Source: Bacillota bacterium (GTDB lineage Bacteria > Bacillota_A > Clostridia > Clostridiales > Clostridiaceae). From it: a stretch of 6,600 nucleotides of DNA. Below the pieces are notes generated by a model. The model did no database searches and was not told the origin of the DNA. It saw nothing but the letters and a program-made list of their open reading frames with translations. The DNA lies in contig JAJXYA010000354.1 of the NCBI GenBank assembly GCA_021780795.1, positions 1 to 6,600 of the forward strand, read 5' to 3'. Numbering within the stretch: position 1 is the first letter of the stretch; each line of letters opens with the position of its first letter. Of this stretch, positions 1-5,291 are shown piece after piece. The translations under genes were made by a program, and so were the position numbers.

Positions 1-99
1 TTTTTATTTTTAACATTCAATTTCAAAATCTTGCTGCAAGACTTCATATGCATTATAATATATTCAATGCTAACTTTTCGCAAGACCACACTTTTTAGT

Positions 100-127
100 T
101 TGGAACTTACCTAAAAGTAAGTATTAG
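100..127 (+). promoter_or_regulatory. Promoter of the HxlR-type gene
   Basis: A TTGGAA -35 box (100-105) and a TATTAG -10 box (122-127) are separated by 16 bp and match the sigma-A consensus at four of six positions each. The start of transcription would fall near 134, giving a leader of about 20 nt that carries the AAGGTGG ribosome binding site. The spacer is almost entirely filled by a dyad, so a bound dimer would block polymerase. The assignment rests on position and partial consensus only. Confidence 0.4.
105..122. promoter_or_regulatory. Dyad operator in front of the HxlR-type gene
   Basis: ACTTAC (105-110) and GTAAGT (117-122) form a perfect 6-bp inverted repeat around a 6-bp spacer. 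HxlR/DUF24 regulators such as YodB bind short dyads of this kind (TACT...AGTA) in their own promoters. The position between -35 and -10 suggests autorepression that is lifted by a redox or electrophile signal. Whether the site also serves a divergent gene left of the window cannot be seen. Confidence 0.55.
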
Positions 128-155
128 AATTTTAGTATAGAAGGTGGTAATTTAG

Positions 156-482
156 ATGGATATGTCCTTTCCATGTCCAATAGAAGTTACAGTTAATCTT
201 ATAGGTGATAAATGGAAAGTTCTCATTATGAGAAATTTGCTACTTCTGGGCACACAAAGATTTGCTGAACTGCATAAGGATATAAATGGTATAAGTGAAA
301 AGATGCTTACTCAACAACTAAGGAAGTTAGAGGCAGATGGGTTGGTTTTTAGAAAAGTATATGCAGAAGTCCCTCCCAGAGTAGAATACTCACTTACGGA
401 TTTTGGATTAAGCTTAAAGCCCATTTTTGATGCGATACACATTTGGGGCACAAAATACATTCAAGAAATGCATATAAAGTGA
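156..482 (+). CDS. HxlR/DUF24-family winged-helix transcriptional regulator
   Basis: This 108-residue protein has the normal length and pattern of HxlR (DUF24, MarR-like) regulators. The N-terminal CPIE motif puts the conserved cysteine at residue 7. An IGDKWKVLIMRNLL helix follows (16-29), then the F-ELH-DINGISEKMLTQQLRKLEADGL recognition region (36-63) and the wing, ending in VEYSLTDFGLSLKPI (77-90). The dimerising C-terminal helix follows. The start is fixed by AAGGTGG at 141-147, 8 nt upstream. In YodB, HypR and related proteins the equivalent cysteine senses quinones, diamide or other electrophiles; that role is inferred here. It is a single-gene unit with its own promoter, operator and terminator. 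Its target is not evident and may lie beyond the left edge. Confidence 0.9.
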   Translation: MDMSFPCPIEVTVNLIGDKWKVLIMRNLLLLGTQRFAELHKDINGISEKMLTQQLRKLEADGLVFRKVYAEVPPRVEYSLTDFGLSLKPIFDAIHIWGTKYIQEMHIK

Positions 483-514
483 AGTAATCACATTAGTTTG
501 GGTTACTTCACTTT
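476..514 (+). terminator. Rho-independent terminator of the HxlR-type gene
   Basis: AAAGTGAAGTAA (476-487) pairs perfectly with TTACTTCACTTT (503-514). Two further pairs (U488-G502 and C489-G501) extend the stem to 14 bp. The downstream strand is T-rich (TTTATTATTA). The stem overlaps the TGA stop codon at 480-482, so the gene and its terminator are packed tightly. Confidence 0.75.
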
Positions 515-788
515 TATTATTACTTAACATAAGGTTAGCATTAATAAAAAAAGTCGATACTTGTCAACCTATTCACATCAACTTCATCCTTTTCTGAAGC
601 ATCTCTTTTAGGTTCAAGCATTTCTTGACCTAAAATAATATGTGGATCAGAACCAATGGTTACACATACTACTAGAAAGTAAAAACTTCCAGTTATTACT
701 ATGTCCTCAGGTGACATAACAATAATTGGAAATTTTTGTTTGCTATTAAATCATACTATTATTGTAACATGAGTCCTCTTCTTTTAAA
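515..788. other. Gap between the HxlR and TetR genes without an intact gene
   Basis: Apart from the 58-codon minus-strand frame I see only AT-rich DNA here. A small inverted repeat, TATGTC (700-705) and GACATA (713-718) with a 7-nt loop, straddles the ATG of that frame. It is too short and lacks a T-run, so it does not make a convincing terminator for the TetR gene. No promoter of quality is seen on either strand. Confidence 0.5.
541..717 (-). pseudogene. 58-codon open frame, probable gene relic
   Basis: On the minus strand an ATG at 717 opens a 58-codon frame ending in TAA (541-543). It reads like protein: a hydrophobic stretch with IVITGSFYFLVVC near the N-terminus, then a charged tail (EPKRDASEKDEVDVNR). 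No Shine-Dalgarno sequence precedes the ATG, and an in-frame TGA lies 14 codons upstream of it. Higher up, AGAGGA followed by an ATG (about 770) opens only three codons before TAA, as a decayed gene start might. The ITGSFYF segment weakly recalls the C-terminal strand of FolC ligases (TGSLYLV), but the long tail does not fit that family. No function is claimed. A relic of a gene once downstream of the TetR gene is the likeliest reading; a chance open frame is also possible. Confidence 0.3.
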
Positions 789-1436
789 TTAATGGGGCTT
801 GTTTAGCAAAGTACTTAAATAAGCTCTAAAAACTCTATCAATTAGACCTTCAAAATCTAATTCACCTTCAGAAACACACCAATTATACAAAAACCCATGG
901 CATAGCACACATAAATCATAGGCTATTTTTGTGACATCCACATCTTCACTTAGTAAATTCTCCTGCTTAGCTTGATTTAAAATTTCCACGGATTGATGGA
1001 AAAATGGAGAAAACACAGCTGTATTCATATAGTTTTCCTTAGGTGAAGGTAGCAATCCCTTATTTTTTACTGACTGAAAACTGGACACAAACTCATAACC
1101 TTTCTCAAAGCAATGTACTGCAACAGATTTAAAAATTTCTATTATTTTCTGGGTAAGATCATATTCCTCCAGATTCTTTTCTTTTGTAAAATATTCCTTT
1201 GAAAATTCTAAATAATCCTCTGCTAGATATATTGAAAGCAAATTCTCTTTTGTCTGGAAATGGTGATAAAAAGAACCAATGGATACACTTGCCATATCAC
1301 ATATATTTCTAACAGTAAGAGAATCATATGTATACTGTTTCATTAATTTATCTACAGCTTTTAAAAGCTTCTGCCGAGTTTCATTAGACTTAACTTGTTG
1401 TCTGCTTAAAATCGATTTAGAGTAAATCGTAATCAC
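789..1436 (-). CDS. TetR/AcrR-family transcriptional regulator, likely repressor of the adjacent flavin reductase
   Basis: A 215-residue protein of normal TetR length. The DNA-binding domain runs from about residue 16 to 65: NETRQKLLKAVDKLM (helix 1), then TVRNICDMASVSIGSFYHHFQTKENLL, which carries the typical V-IGSFYHHF-TKE-L recognition helix. The remainder is the all-helical ligand and dimerisation domain, rich in aromatics and cysteines (CVLCHGFLYNWCVSEGELDFEGL near the end). The only canonical start is GTG at 1436, but the Shine-Dalgarno AGGAG (1440-1436) overlaps it, so initiation is uncertain; an ATT at 1427 sits at ideal spacing. It is divergent from the reductase gene, and the shared 152-bp region contains dyads of TetR size, so local autoregulation and repression of the reductase are inferred. 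The ligand is unknown. Confidence 0.88.
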   Translation of the reverse strand: MITIYSKSILSRQQVKSNETRQKLLKAVDKLMKQYTYDSLTVRNICDMASVSIGSFYHHFQTKENLLSIYLAEDYLEFSKEYFTKEKNLEEYDLTQKIIEIFKSVAVHCFEKGYEFVSSFQSVKNKGLLPSPKENYMNTAVFSPFFHQSVEILNQAKQENLLSEDVDVTKIAYDLCVLCHGFLYNWCVSEGELDFEGLIDRVFRAYLSTLLNKPH

Positions 1437-1459
1437 TCCTCTTTTCCATTTTAATTTTT

Positions 1460-1465
1460 ATTATA
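1460..1465 (-). promoter_or_regulatory. -10 box of the TetR gene promoter
   Basis: On the minus strand TATAAT occupies 1465-1460, with TATTTATAAAAAGTG upstream. No good -35 box lies at 16-18 bp (the best is CTTTCT or TTTCTA), so this would be a weaker promoter than the divergent one. Transcription would start near 1453, leaving a leader under 20 nt. Both promoters share the same 152-bp region. Confidence 0.4.
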
Positions 1466-1489
1466 TCACACTTTTTATAAATAGAAAGC

Positions 1490-1518
1490 TTGACAGTTAG
1501 TCTAATAGAAAATATAAT
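1490..1518 (+). promoter_or_regulatory. Perfect-consensus sigma-A promoter of the flavin reductase gene
   Basis: TTGACA (1490-1495) and TATAAT (1513-1518) are separated by exactly 17 bp, an ideal vegetative promoter. Transcription should start near 1525, about 64 nt before the ATG. A promoter this strong normally needs a repressor, and a dyad region starts at 1527, directly after the -10 box, where a bound TetR dimer would block initiation or clearance. Confidence 0.8.
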
Positions 1519-1526
1519 TACAACAT

Positions 1527-1560
1527 AAACTAAAACACGTTCTAATTTTTGTTCTAGTTT
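1527..1560. promoter_or_regulatory. Candidate TetR operator with three half-sites
   Basis: TAAAAC (1531-1536) and GTTCTA (1539-1544) form an imperfect dyad of the TARAAC-N2-GTTCTA type, 14 bp long. A second GTTCTA follows at 1551-1556. In a wider reading AAACTAAAACA (1527-1537) pairs with TGTTCTAGTTT (1550-1560) at 10 of 11 positions. The elements lie just downstream of the consensus promoter and about 90 bp upstream of the TetR gene start, so they suit repression of the reductase better than direct blockage of the TetR promoter. Occupancy by two dimers or an alternative pairing of half-sites is possible. Confidence 0.55.
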
Positions 1561-1588
1561 AAATTCTGAATTAAAAGGGGTAATCCGA

Positions 1589-3511
1589 ATGTATGAAAAA
1601 ATATTCGAACCAGCAAAAATCGGAAGCTTAGAGCTAAAAAACCGAATAATTGTTACACCTATATCCACAGTAATGGCAAATGAAGATGGATCTCCATCAG
1701 AAAAATATATTCGCTATTTAGAAGAAAAGGCAAAAGGTAACTTTGGTTTAATTGTAACTGAATATTATGTTGTACAGCCCAAAGCCGGTCTTTTCACTAG
1801 ATGCCTTAACATTTCCTCAGAAGAATTGATAGAAAAGCACAGTGAAATAACAAAACGAGTGCATGCAATTGGTGGGAAGATTTCTGCTCAAATAAACCAT
1901 GGAGGCCGTTCAATACGCAAAGAAATCTTTGGCAGAGAGCTAATAGCACCTTCTTCAGTGAGAGATTTTGGTATCCGGGAATTGCCAAGAGAATTAAGTA
2001 TAGAAGAAATTCATGATCTTATTGAAGCTTTTGGAAATACTGCCTTGAATCTTAAGAAGGCCGGTTTCGATGCAGTTGAGATTTATGGTTGCCATGGCTT
2101 TCTTGTAAGTCAATTTTTATCTTGTGCTTCAAATAAGCGTACAGATGAATATGGTGGTTCATTACAGGGTCGATGCCGTTTCGTAGTAGAAATCATTCAA
2201 AATATCCGTAAAAAAGTAGGTAAGGATTTCCCTATTACGATAAGAATCTCCACAGAGGAGTTTGTTCCAGGTGGTCTTACCTTAGAAGAAAGTAAAGCTA
2301 TTGCTATTATTTTAGAAAATGCAGGAGTTGATGCTATAAGCTGTTCAAAGGGAGTCTTTATTACAGCAGAAAATATCGTTCCTCCAAATATGCTTGAACA
2401 TGCTGGCTACCTAAGTAATGCAGCAGAAATTAAAAAGGTTGTTAATATCCCAGTTATTTTTGCTGGAAGAGTCAACGACCCAAGCCTAGCAGAAAGCATT
2501 CTCCGTTCTGGGAAAGCGGATTTTGTAGGTATGGCTAGAGCCTCACTTGCTGATCCGCAGTTTTTGAACAAGGTAAAAGAAGGACGTCTTGATGATATTC
2601 AATATTGTATCGGTTGTAATCAAGGTTGTGTAGGCAGTGTTCACAAAGGTATGCATGTGCGTTGTCTTGTTAATCCTTTCACTGGTAGGGAGGATGAGAT
2701 TGAGGTAAAACCTGCTGAAGCTTTGAAAAAAGTAGTTGTAGTAGGTGGTGGTATTGCTGGCTGTGAAGCAGCATTAATGGCAGCCAAACGAGGACATGAT
2801 GTAACAATTTACGAAGGCCAAGCAAAACTCGGAGGTCAGTGGAATTTAGCTGGAATGCCTCCTGGAAAAACTGAATTATTATCTTTACTTGCATGGCAAA
2901 AGCGTAAGTTAGATAAATACGGCGTAAAAGTAGTTCTAAATACTCATATCACTGTAGATATGGTTCAAGCAGAAAAACCAGATGAAGTTATTATTGCAAC
3001 TGGTGCTACCCCTTTCACTCCACCAATTAATGGAATACATCAGCCTCATGTTGTAACAGCAAATGATGTTTTATCTGGAAAAGAGTTCTTTGGTAAAAAT
3101 GTAGTTGTTATCGGTGGCGGCCTAGTTGCTGCAGAAACAGCGGAATTTATTGCAAGCTACGGCTCAAAAGTAACAATGATTGAATTTGCAAATGAAATTT
3201 TAAAAGGTATGGTGCATCACAATAGAAACGTCCTTATGAAAAACTTAAAGCACCACGAAGTTGAGATGCATACTAGTTCTTCTGTGACAGAAATTCAATC
3301 TGATGCAGTTTTATATGAATATAAAGGAAAACAATATAAAACTAAGGAGGTTAATACTGTCGTTGTTGCTATCGGTTCTAGACCACTAAATGAATTAGAG
3401 AGTTTCTTAAAAGCTACAGGTATCTCTACTAAAGTTATTGGAGATGCGGCAAACGTTAGAAACGGTCTTGATGCAGTTTATGAAGGCTTCATGGCTGGCA
3501 TTACAGTTTAA
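1589..3511 (+). CDS. FMN/FAD/[4Fe-4S] NADH:flavin oxidoreductase of the 2-enoate / 2,4-dienoyl-CoA reductase family
   Basis: A 640-residue, three-part reductase. Residues 1-330 form the old-yellow-enzyme FMN barrel (MYEKIFEPAKIGSLELKNRI at the start, QINHGGR 101-107, RTDEYGGS 184-191, AGRVNDP 292-298, GMARASLADP 314-323). Cysteines 340, 343, 347 and 359 give the C-x2-C-x3-C-x11-C [4Fe-4S] motif known from E. coli FadH. Residues 380-640 hold an FAD Rossmann fold (VGGGIAG 385-391), an NAD(P) fold (IGGGLVAAE 508-516) and a closing IGDA (617-620). Family members (FadH, BaiCD/BaiH, FldZ) pass hydride from NAD(P)H via FAD and Fe-S to FMN to reduce an activated C=C bond; most are cytosolic. The active-site segment reads EIYGCHGFL, where relatives usually have EIHG-(N/H)-GYL, so the proton-donor tyrosine is Phe171. 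The ribosome binding site AGGGG (1576-1580) lies 8 nt from the ATG. The substrate is unknown; neighbouring TetR control suggests induction by its substrate or a toxic enoate. Confidence 0.93.
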   Translation: MYEKIFEPAKIGSLELKNRIIVTPISTVMANEDGSPSEKYIRYLEEKAKGNFGLIVTEYYVVQPKAGLFTRCLNISSEELIEKHSEITKRVHAIGGKISAQINHGGRSIRKEIFGRELIAPSSVRDFGIRELPRELSIEEIHDLIEAFGNTALNLKKAGFDAVEIYGCHGFLVSQFLSCASNKRTDEYGGSLQGRCRFVVEIIQNIRKKVGKDFPITIRISTEEFVPGGLTLEESKAIAIILENAGVDAISCSKGVFITAENIVPPNMLEHAGYLSNAAEIKKVVNIPVIFAGRVNDPSLAESILRSGKADFVGMARASLADPQFLNKVKEGRLDDIQYCIGCNQGCVGSVHKGMHVRCLVNPFTGREDEIEVKPAEALKKVVVVGGGIAGCEAALMAAKRGHDVTIYEGQAKLGGQWNLAGMPPGKTELLSLLAWQKRKLDKYGVKVVLNTHITVDMVQAEKPDEVIIATGATPFTPPINGIHQPHVVTANDVLSGKEFFGKNVVVIGGGLVAAETAEFIASYGSKVTMIEFANEILKGMVHHNRNVLMKNLKHHEVEMHTSSSVTEIQSDAVLYEYKGKQYKTKEVNTVVVAIGSRPLNELESFLKATGISTKVIGDAANVRNGLDAVYEGFMAGITV

Positions 3512-3676
3512 CAACTAACAAGTAACTTACCAATATTATGCTCTATTTATATTAAACAAACAGTAAGTAGTAAATTCAGATAATGCTAATAATTCAACCC
3601 ATATCAATGACTTTTAAGGCATTAATATGGACTATTTAGATAACTACTTTAAATGCAAGTTACTTATATCAACATA
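3512..3676. other. Non-coding gap after the reductase gene
   Basis: No open frame of note and no clear intrinsic terminator for the reductase is seen. The gap contains AAGTAACTT (3520-3528) and its reverse complement AAGTTACTT (3657-3665), which flank the 32-nt palindrome; otherwise it is AT-rich with no recognisable elements. Confidence 0.5.
3599..3630. repeat. 32-nt near-perfect palindrome / hairpin downstream of the reductase gene
   Basis: The segment starts CCATAT and ends ATATGG, and folds with 13 of 15 possible pairs; the mismatches are C3605-A3624 and A3610-G3619. It lies 88 nt after the reductase stop. There is no T-run on either side, so it is not a standard intrinsic terminator. 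It could stabilise the reductase mRNA 3' end, aid termination, or be a protein-binding dyad upstream of the next promoter. Confidence 0.45.
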
Positions 3677-3677
3677 T

Positions 3678-3705
3678 AAGACAAGCATTAAAAGTTGATT
3701 ATAAT
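3678..3705 (+). promoter_or_regulatory. Promoter of the FMN-binding protein gene and its leader
   Basis: TATAAT (3700-3705) is a perfect -10 box. The -35 box is weaker: AAGACA (3678-3683) at 16 bp matches four of six positions. Transcription would start near 3712, which places both hairpins of the structured leader inside the transcript. Confidence 0.5.
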
Positions 3706-3711
3706 ATATTA

Positions 3712-3819
3712 ACTAAATTTGAGGAGGTTAAAGTCCTAAATGGACTTTAACGGGTAATTTATGAGCGGGAGTTAATGGGTTAAATTACCCAGTGCTTCCG
3801 ACTAAAAGGAGGAATTTAA
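3712..3819 (+). ncRNA. Structured mRNA leader, candidate translational riboswitch of unrecognised class
   Basis: Two perfect hairpins are visible. The first is TTAAAGTCC (3728-3736) with GGACTTTAA (3742-3750), loop 5 nt. The second is GGGTAATTT (3752-3760) with AAATTACCC (3782-3790), loop 21 nt. A CUUCCG element (3795-3800) can pair with CGGGAG (3766-3771) in the second loop, giving a pseudoknot. Alternatively its CUUCC can pair with the Shine-Dalgarno GGAGG (3808-3812) across an 8-nt loop. The two pairings exclude each other, so the fold could open or close the ribosome binding site. An extra GAGGAGG (3721-3727) precedes the first hairpin and could also compete for CUUCC. I see no match to FMN, TPP, SAM, THF, preQ1, ZTP or fluoride riboswitch cores. 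A 4-nt linker (3791-3794) makes the pseudoknot geometrically tight. Confidence 0.5.
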
Positions 3820-4191
3820 ATGTTAAATGAAAAATTACTACAAGTTATATCTCATGAAGGAGTGGTGACTATAGTATCATGGAATAATATCGAACCACAC
3901 TTAGCAAATACTTGGAACTCATATGTTAATGCAACATCTGATGACAGGCTATTAATACCTGCGGGAGGAATGCAAAGCACACAAAAGAACGTTGAACAAA
4001 ATAACAATGTAAAGGTATCTTTAGGTAGTAAAGAAGTTATAGGCTTTCAATACCCAGGAGCGGGCTTTAATATTGAAGGAACTGCAAAATTTCTTGAATC
4101 AGGTTCAGATTTTGATATGATGAAAGAAAAATTCCCATGGTTAACTAGGGTGCTAGAGATAACAGTTTCATCTGCAAAGCAAATGATTTAA
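3820..4191 (+). CDS. Small FMN-binding protein, pyridoxamine 5'-phosphate oxidase-like fold
   Basis: The 123 residues match the Desulfovibrio FMN-binding protein (122 residues) nearly end to end as I remember it. Shared segments are EGVV (13-16), PHLANTWNSY (26-35), IPAGGM (46-51), SLGSKEV-G (67-75), PG-GF-I-GTA (79-89) and the closing ITVSSAKQMI. In that protein the N-T-W-N-S-Y loop and a late tryptophan contact FMN; Asn30-Tyr35 and Trp107 are present here. The family forms split-barrel homodimers in the cytoplasm, each binding one FMN non-covalently. Its physiological role is not settled; electron transfer or flavin-dependent reduction is plausible. A strong AGGAGG (3807-3812) lies 7 nt before the ATG. 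The gene stands alone behind a structured leader, pointing to post-transcriptional control, and faces the convergent MerR gene. Confidence 0.88.
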   Translation: MLNEKLLQVISHEGVVTIVSWNNIEPHLANTWNSYVNATSDDRLLIPAGGMQSTQKNVEQNNNVKVSLGSKEVIGFQYPGAGFNIEGTAKFLESGSDFDMMKEKFPWLTRVLEITVSSAKQMI

Positions 4192-4247
4192 TCATTATAT
4201 AAATTAAGGGCTAAGTTTTAATAAAGTCTTGAAATATACCCTAAAAA

Positions 4248-4276
4248 ATTATAGGTGGGATTGTCCCACCTATAAT
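4248..4276 (-). terminator. Rho-independent terminator of the MerR/TipAS gene
   Basis: ATTATAGGTGGGA (4248-4260) pairs perfectly with TCCCACCTATAAT (4264-4276) around a 3-nt loop, a 13-bp stem. Read on the minus strand it runs into TTTTTT (complement of A4243-A4248), so it terminates the leftward MerR transcript. On the plus strand there is no T-run after the stem, so the FMN-binding protein gene gets at best inefficient termination here. Confidence 0.85.
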
Positions 4277-4362
4277 ACTCAATAATAGAATATTCTGAAG
4301 CAATTTCATTGCTAATTTAGCATTAAATCATCATCTGCGCTGCTGCAATATTAACAACTTAT

Positions 4363-5184
4363 CTATTTTTCAATTGTCTTATTTTTATAAAAAGTTGTCA
4401 TTACATTTTTAATAAACTCTCTCTCTTCATCTGATATTTTATAGACTGATGGCTTTCTATTATCGGGAATAGAATTATAATTTTCCCACGACTTTCTCAC
4501 TCCATCTCGTATATCAGGGTCTCCTTGAATATAACCATTGTTTATATCATACAATAATTGCCCCACTGCTTGTGCTTCTGTACTGGCAGGGTCTACTCCT
4601 TGCTCAACTAATCTTTTAAGTTCCGTACGAAAAAGATTATATCTCTCATTATAACTTTTCTGATTTTCTTCAGTCCACCCTCGATCTGCTAATTTTTGTA
4701 ATGCTTCTTCGCTATAAGATTTTTTTGCCAAATCCCTCATATATTCTCGCTGTTCAGTTGTTAAATATTGATTCATCCAAGTTGGTTTAAGTTCCATCTG
4801 TACTGCCTGAACCACTTTTATAATTGATTTATAGTCAAACTGATTTGCTTTCAATAATTTTTCTGTTTCTTCAATTGCACTAATGACTGTTTCTATTTGC
4901 GTTTTTTTATCCTTCATCATCATTTTCTGTTGAGAGAGGACTTCTTCAAATTTTTGCGAACTCGTTTGAAGAAACAATTTAATTTCTGATAACGAAAATC
5001 CAAGAAATTTTAGTGCTAAAATATACTGTAACTTTATGAAATCTTTATTTGTATACATACGATACCCTAATCTATTATAATGTGATGGTATTAATAGTCC
5101 CTTTTTATCATAATATCTCAGTGTTCGAGTAGAAACAGATGATTCATTTGCAAATTCAGTGATACTATATAGTTTTTGATTCAA
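4363..5184 (-). CDS. MerR-family regulator with TipAS ligand-binding domain
   Basis: A 273-residue protein. Residues 1-72 are the MerR winged helix (YSITEFANESSVSTRTLRYY, then KKGLLIPS and GYRMYT). Residues 75-115 form the dimerising coiled coil. Residues 135-268 are a TipAS-type domain, with WMNQYLTTEQREYM and the hallmark GVDPASTEAQAVGQLL (196-211). Relatives include TipAL (thiopeptides), Mta of Bacillus subtilis and SkgA; they sense bulky amphipathic compounds and activate export or resistance genes, often including themselves. This protein has no cysteine at all, so the covalent thiostrepton capture of TipAL is impossible and ligand binding must be non-covalent, as expected for Mta. The start is TTG at 5184, fixed by AAAGGAGGG (5199-5191) 6 nt upstream; the nearby ATG is followed by TGA after one codon. 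No obvious target other than its own promoter lies in the window. Confidence 0.9.
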   Translation of the reverse strand: MNQKLYSITEFANESSVSTRTLRYYDKKGLLIPSHYNRLGYRMYTNKDFIKLQYILALKFLGFSLSEIKLFLQTSSQKFEEVLSQQKMMMKDKKTQIETVISAIEETEKLLKANQFDYKSIIKVVQAVQMELKPTWMNQYLTTEQREYMRDLAKKSYSEEALQKLADRGWTEENQKSYNERYNLFRTELKRLVEQGVDPASTEAQAVGQLLYDINNGYIQGDPDIRDGVRKSWENYNSIPDNRKPSVYKISDEEREFIKNVMTTFYKNKTIEK

Positions 5185-5208
5185 GCCATTCCCTCCTTTC
5201 TAACCACA

Positions 5209-5239
5209 ATTATAAAGGTTGACGTTGTGATAACCGCAA
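5209..5239 (-). promoter_or_regulatory. MerR-type promoter and operator of the MerR/TipAS gene
   Basis: On the minus strand TTGCGG (5239-5234) and TATAAT (5214-5209) are separated by 19 bp. This overlong spacer is the hallmark of promoters that MerR proteins activate by DNA distortion. A dyad of the form GGTTNNCNNNNNGNNAACC covers 5235-5217, within and at the edge of the spacer. Transcription would start near 5202, giving a leader of about 18 nt with the ribosome binding site. Positive autoregulation is inferred. Confidence 0.7.
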
Positions 5240-5291
5240 TTTATATATTGTGTCATATTTCTTCAATATAAAGAAAAATACTTGAAATTTA

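Noticed and set aside
1..114. Open plus-strand frame from the left edge, and a short minus-strand frame starting near 50
   Set aside because: The plus frame runs into the HxlR promoter and operator and has no protein character; the minus frame has no ribosome site and only 17 visible codons. The 11-nt palindrome CTTGCTGCAAG (30-40) was also seen but has no clear role.
1417..1668. 83-codon minus-strand open frame across the TetR-reductase control region
   Set aside because: It runs through the consensus promoter, the dyads and the start of the reductase; only its last ten codons could matter, as a short upstream frame.
1806..1988. 60-codon minus-strand open frame within the reductase gene
   Set aside because: Antisense to strongly conserved barrel sequence; no ribosome binding site and no protein character.
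2679..2894. 71-codon minus-strand open frame within the reductase gene
   Set aside because: Antisense to the FAD-binding fold; leucine and glutamine bias comes from the complementary strand.
3712..3819. Known riboswitch classes, in particular the FMN (RFN) element
   Set aside because: The leader is too short for RFN and lacks its conserved core; fluoride, ZTP, preQ1, THF, TPP and SAM cores were not recognisable either.
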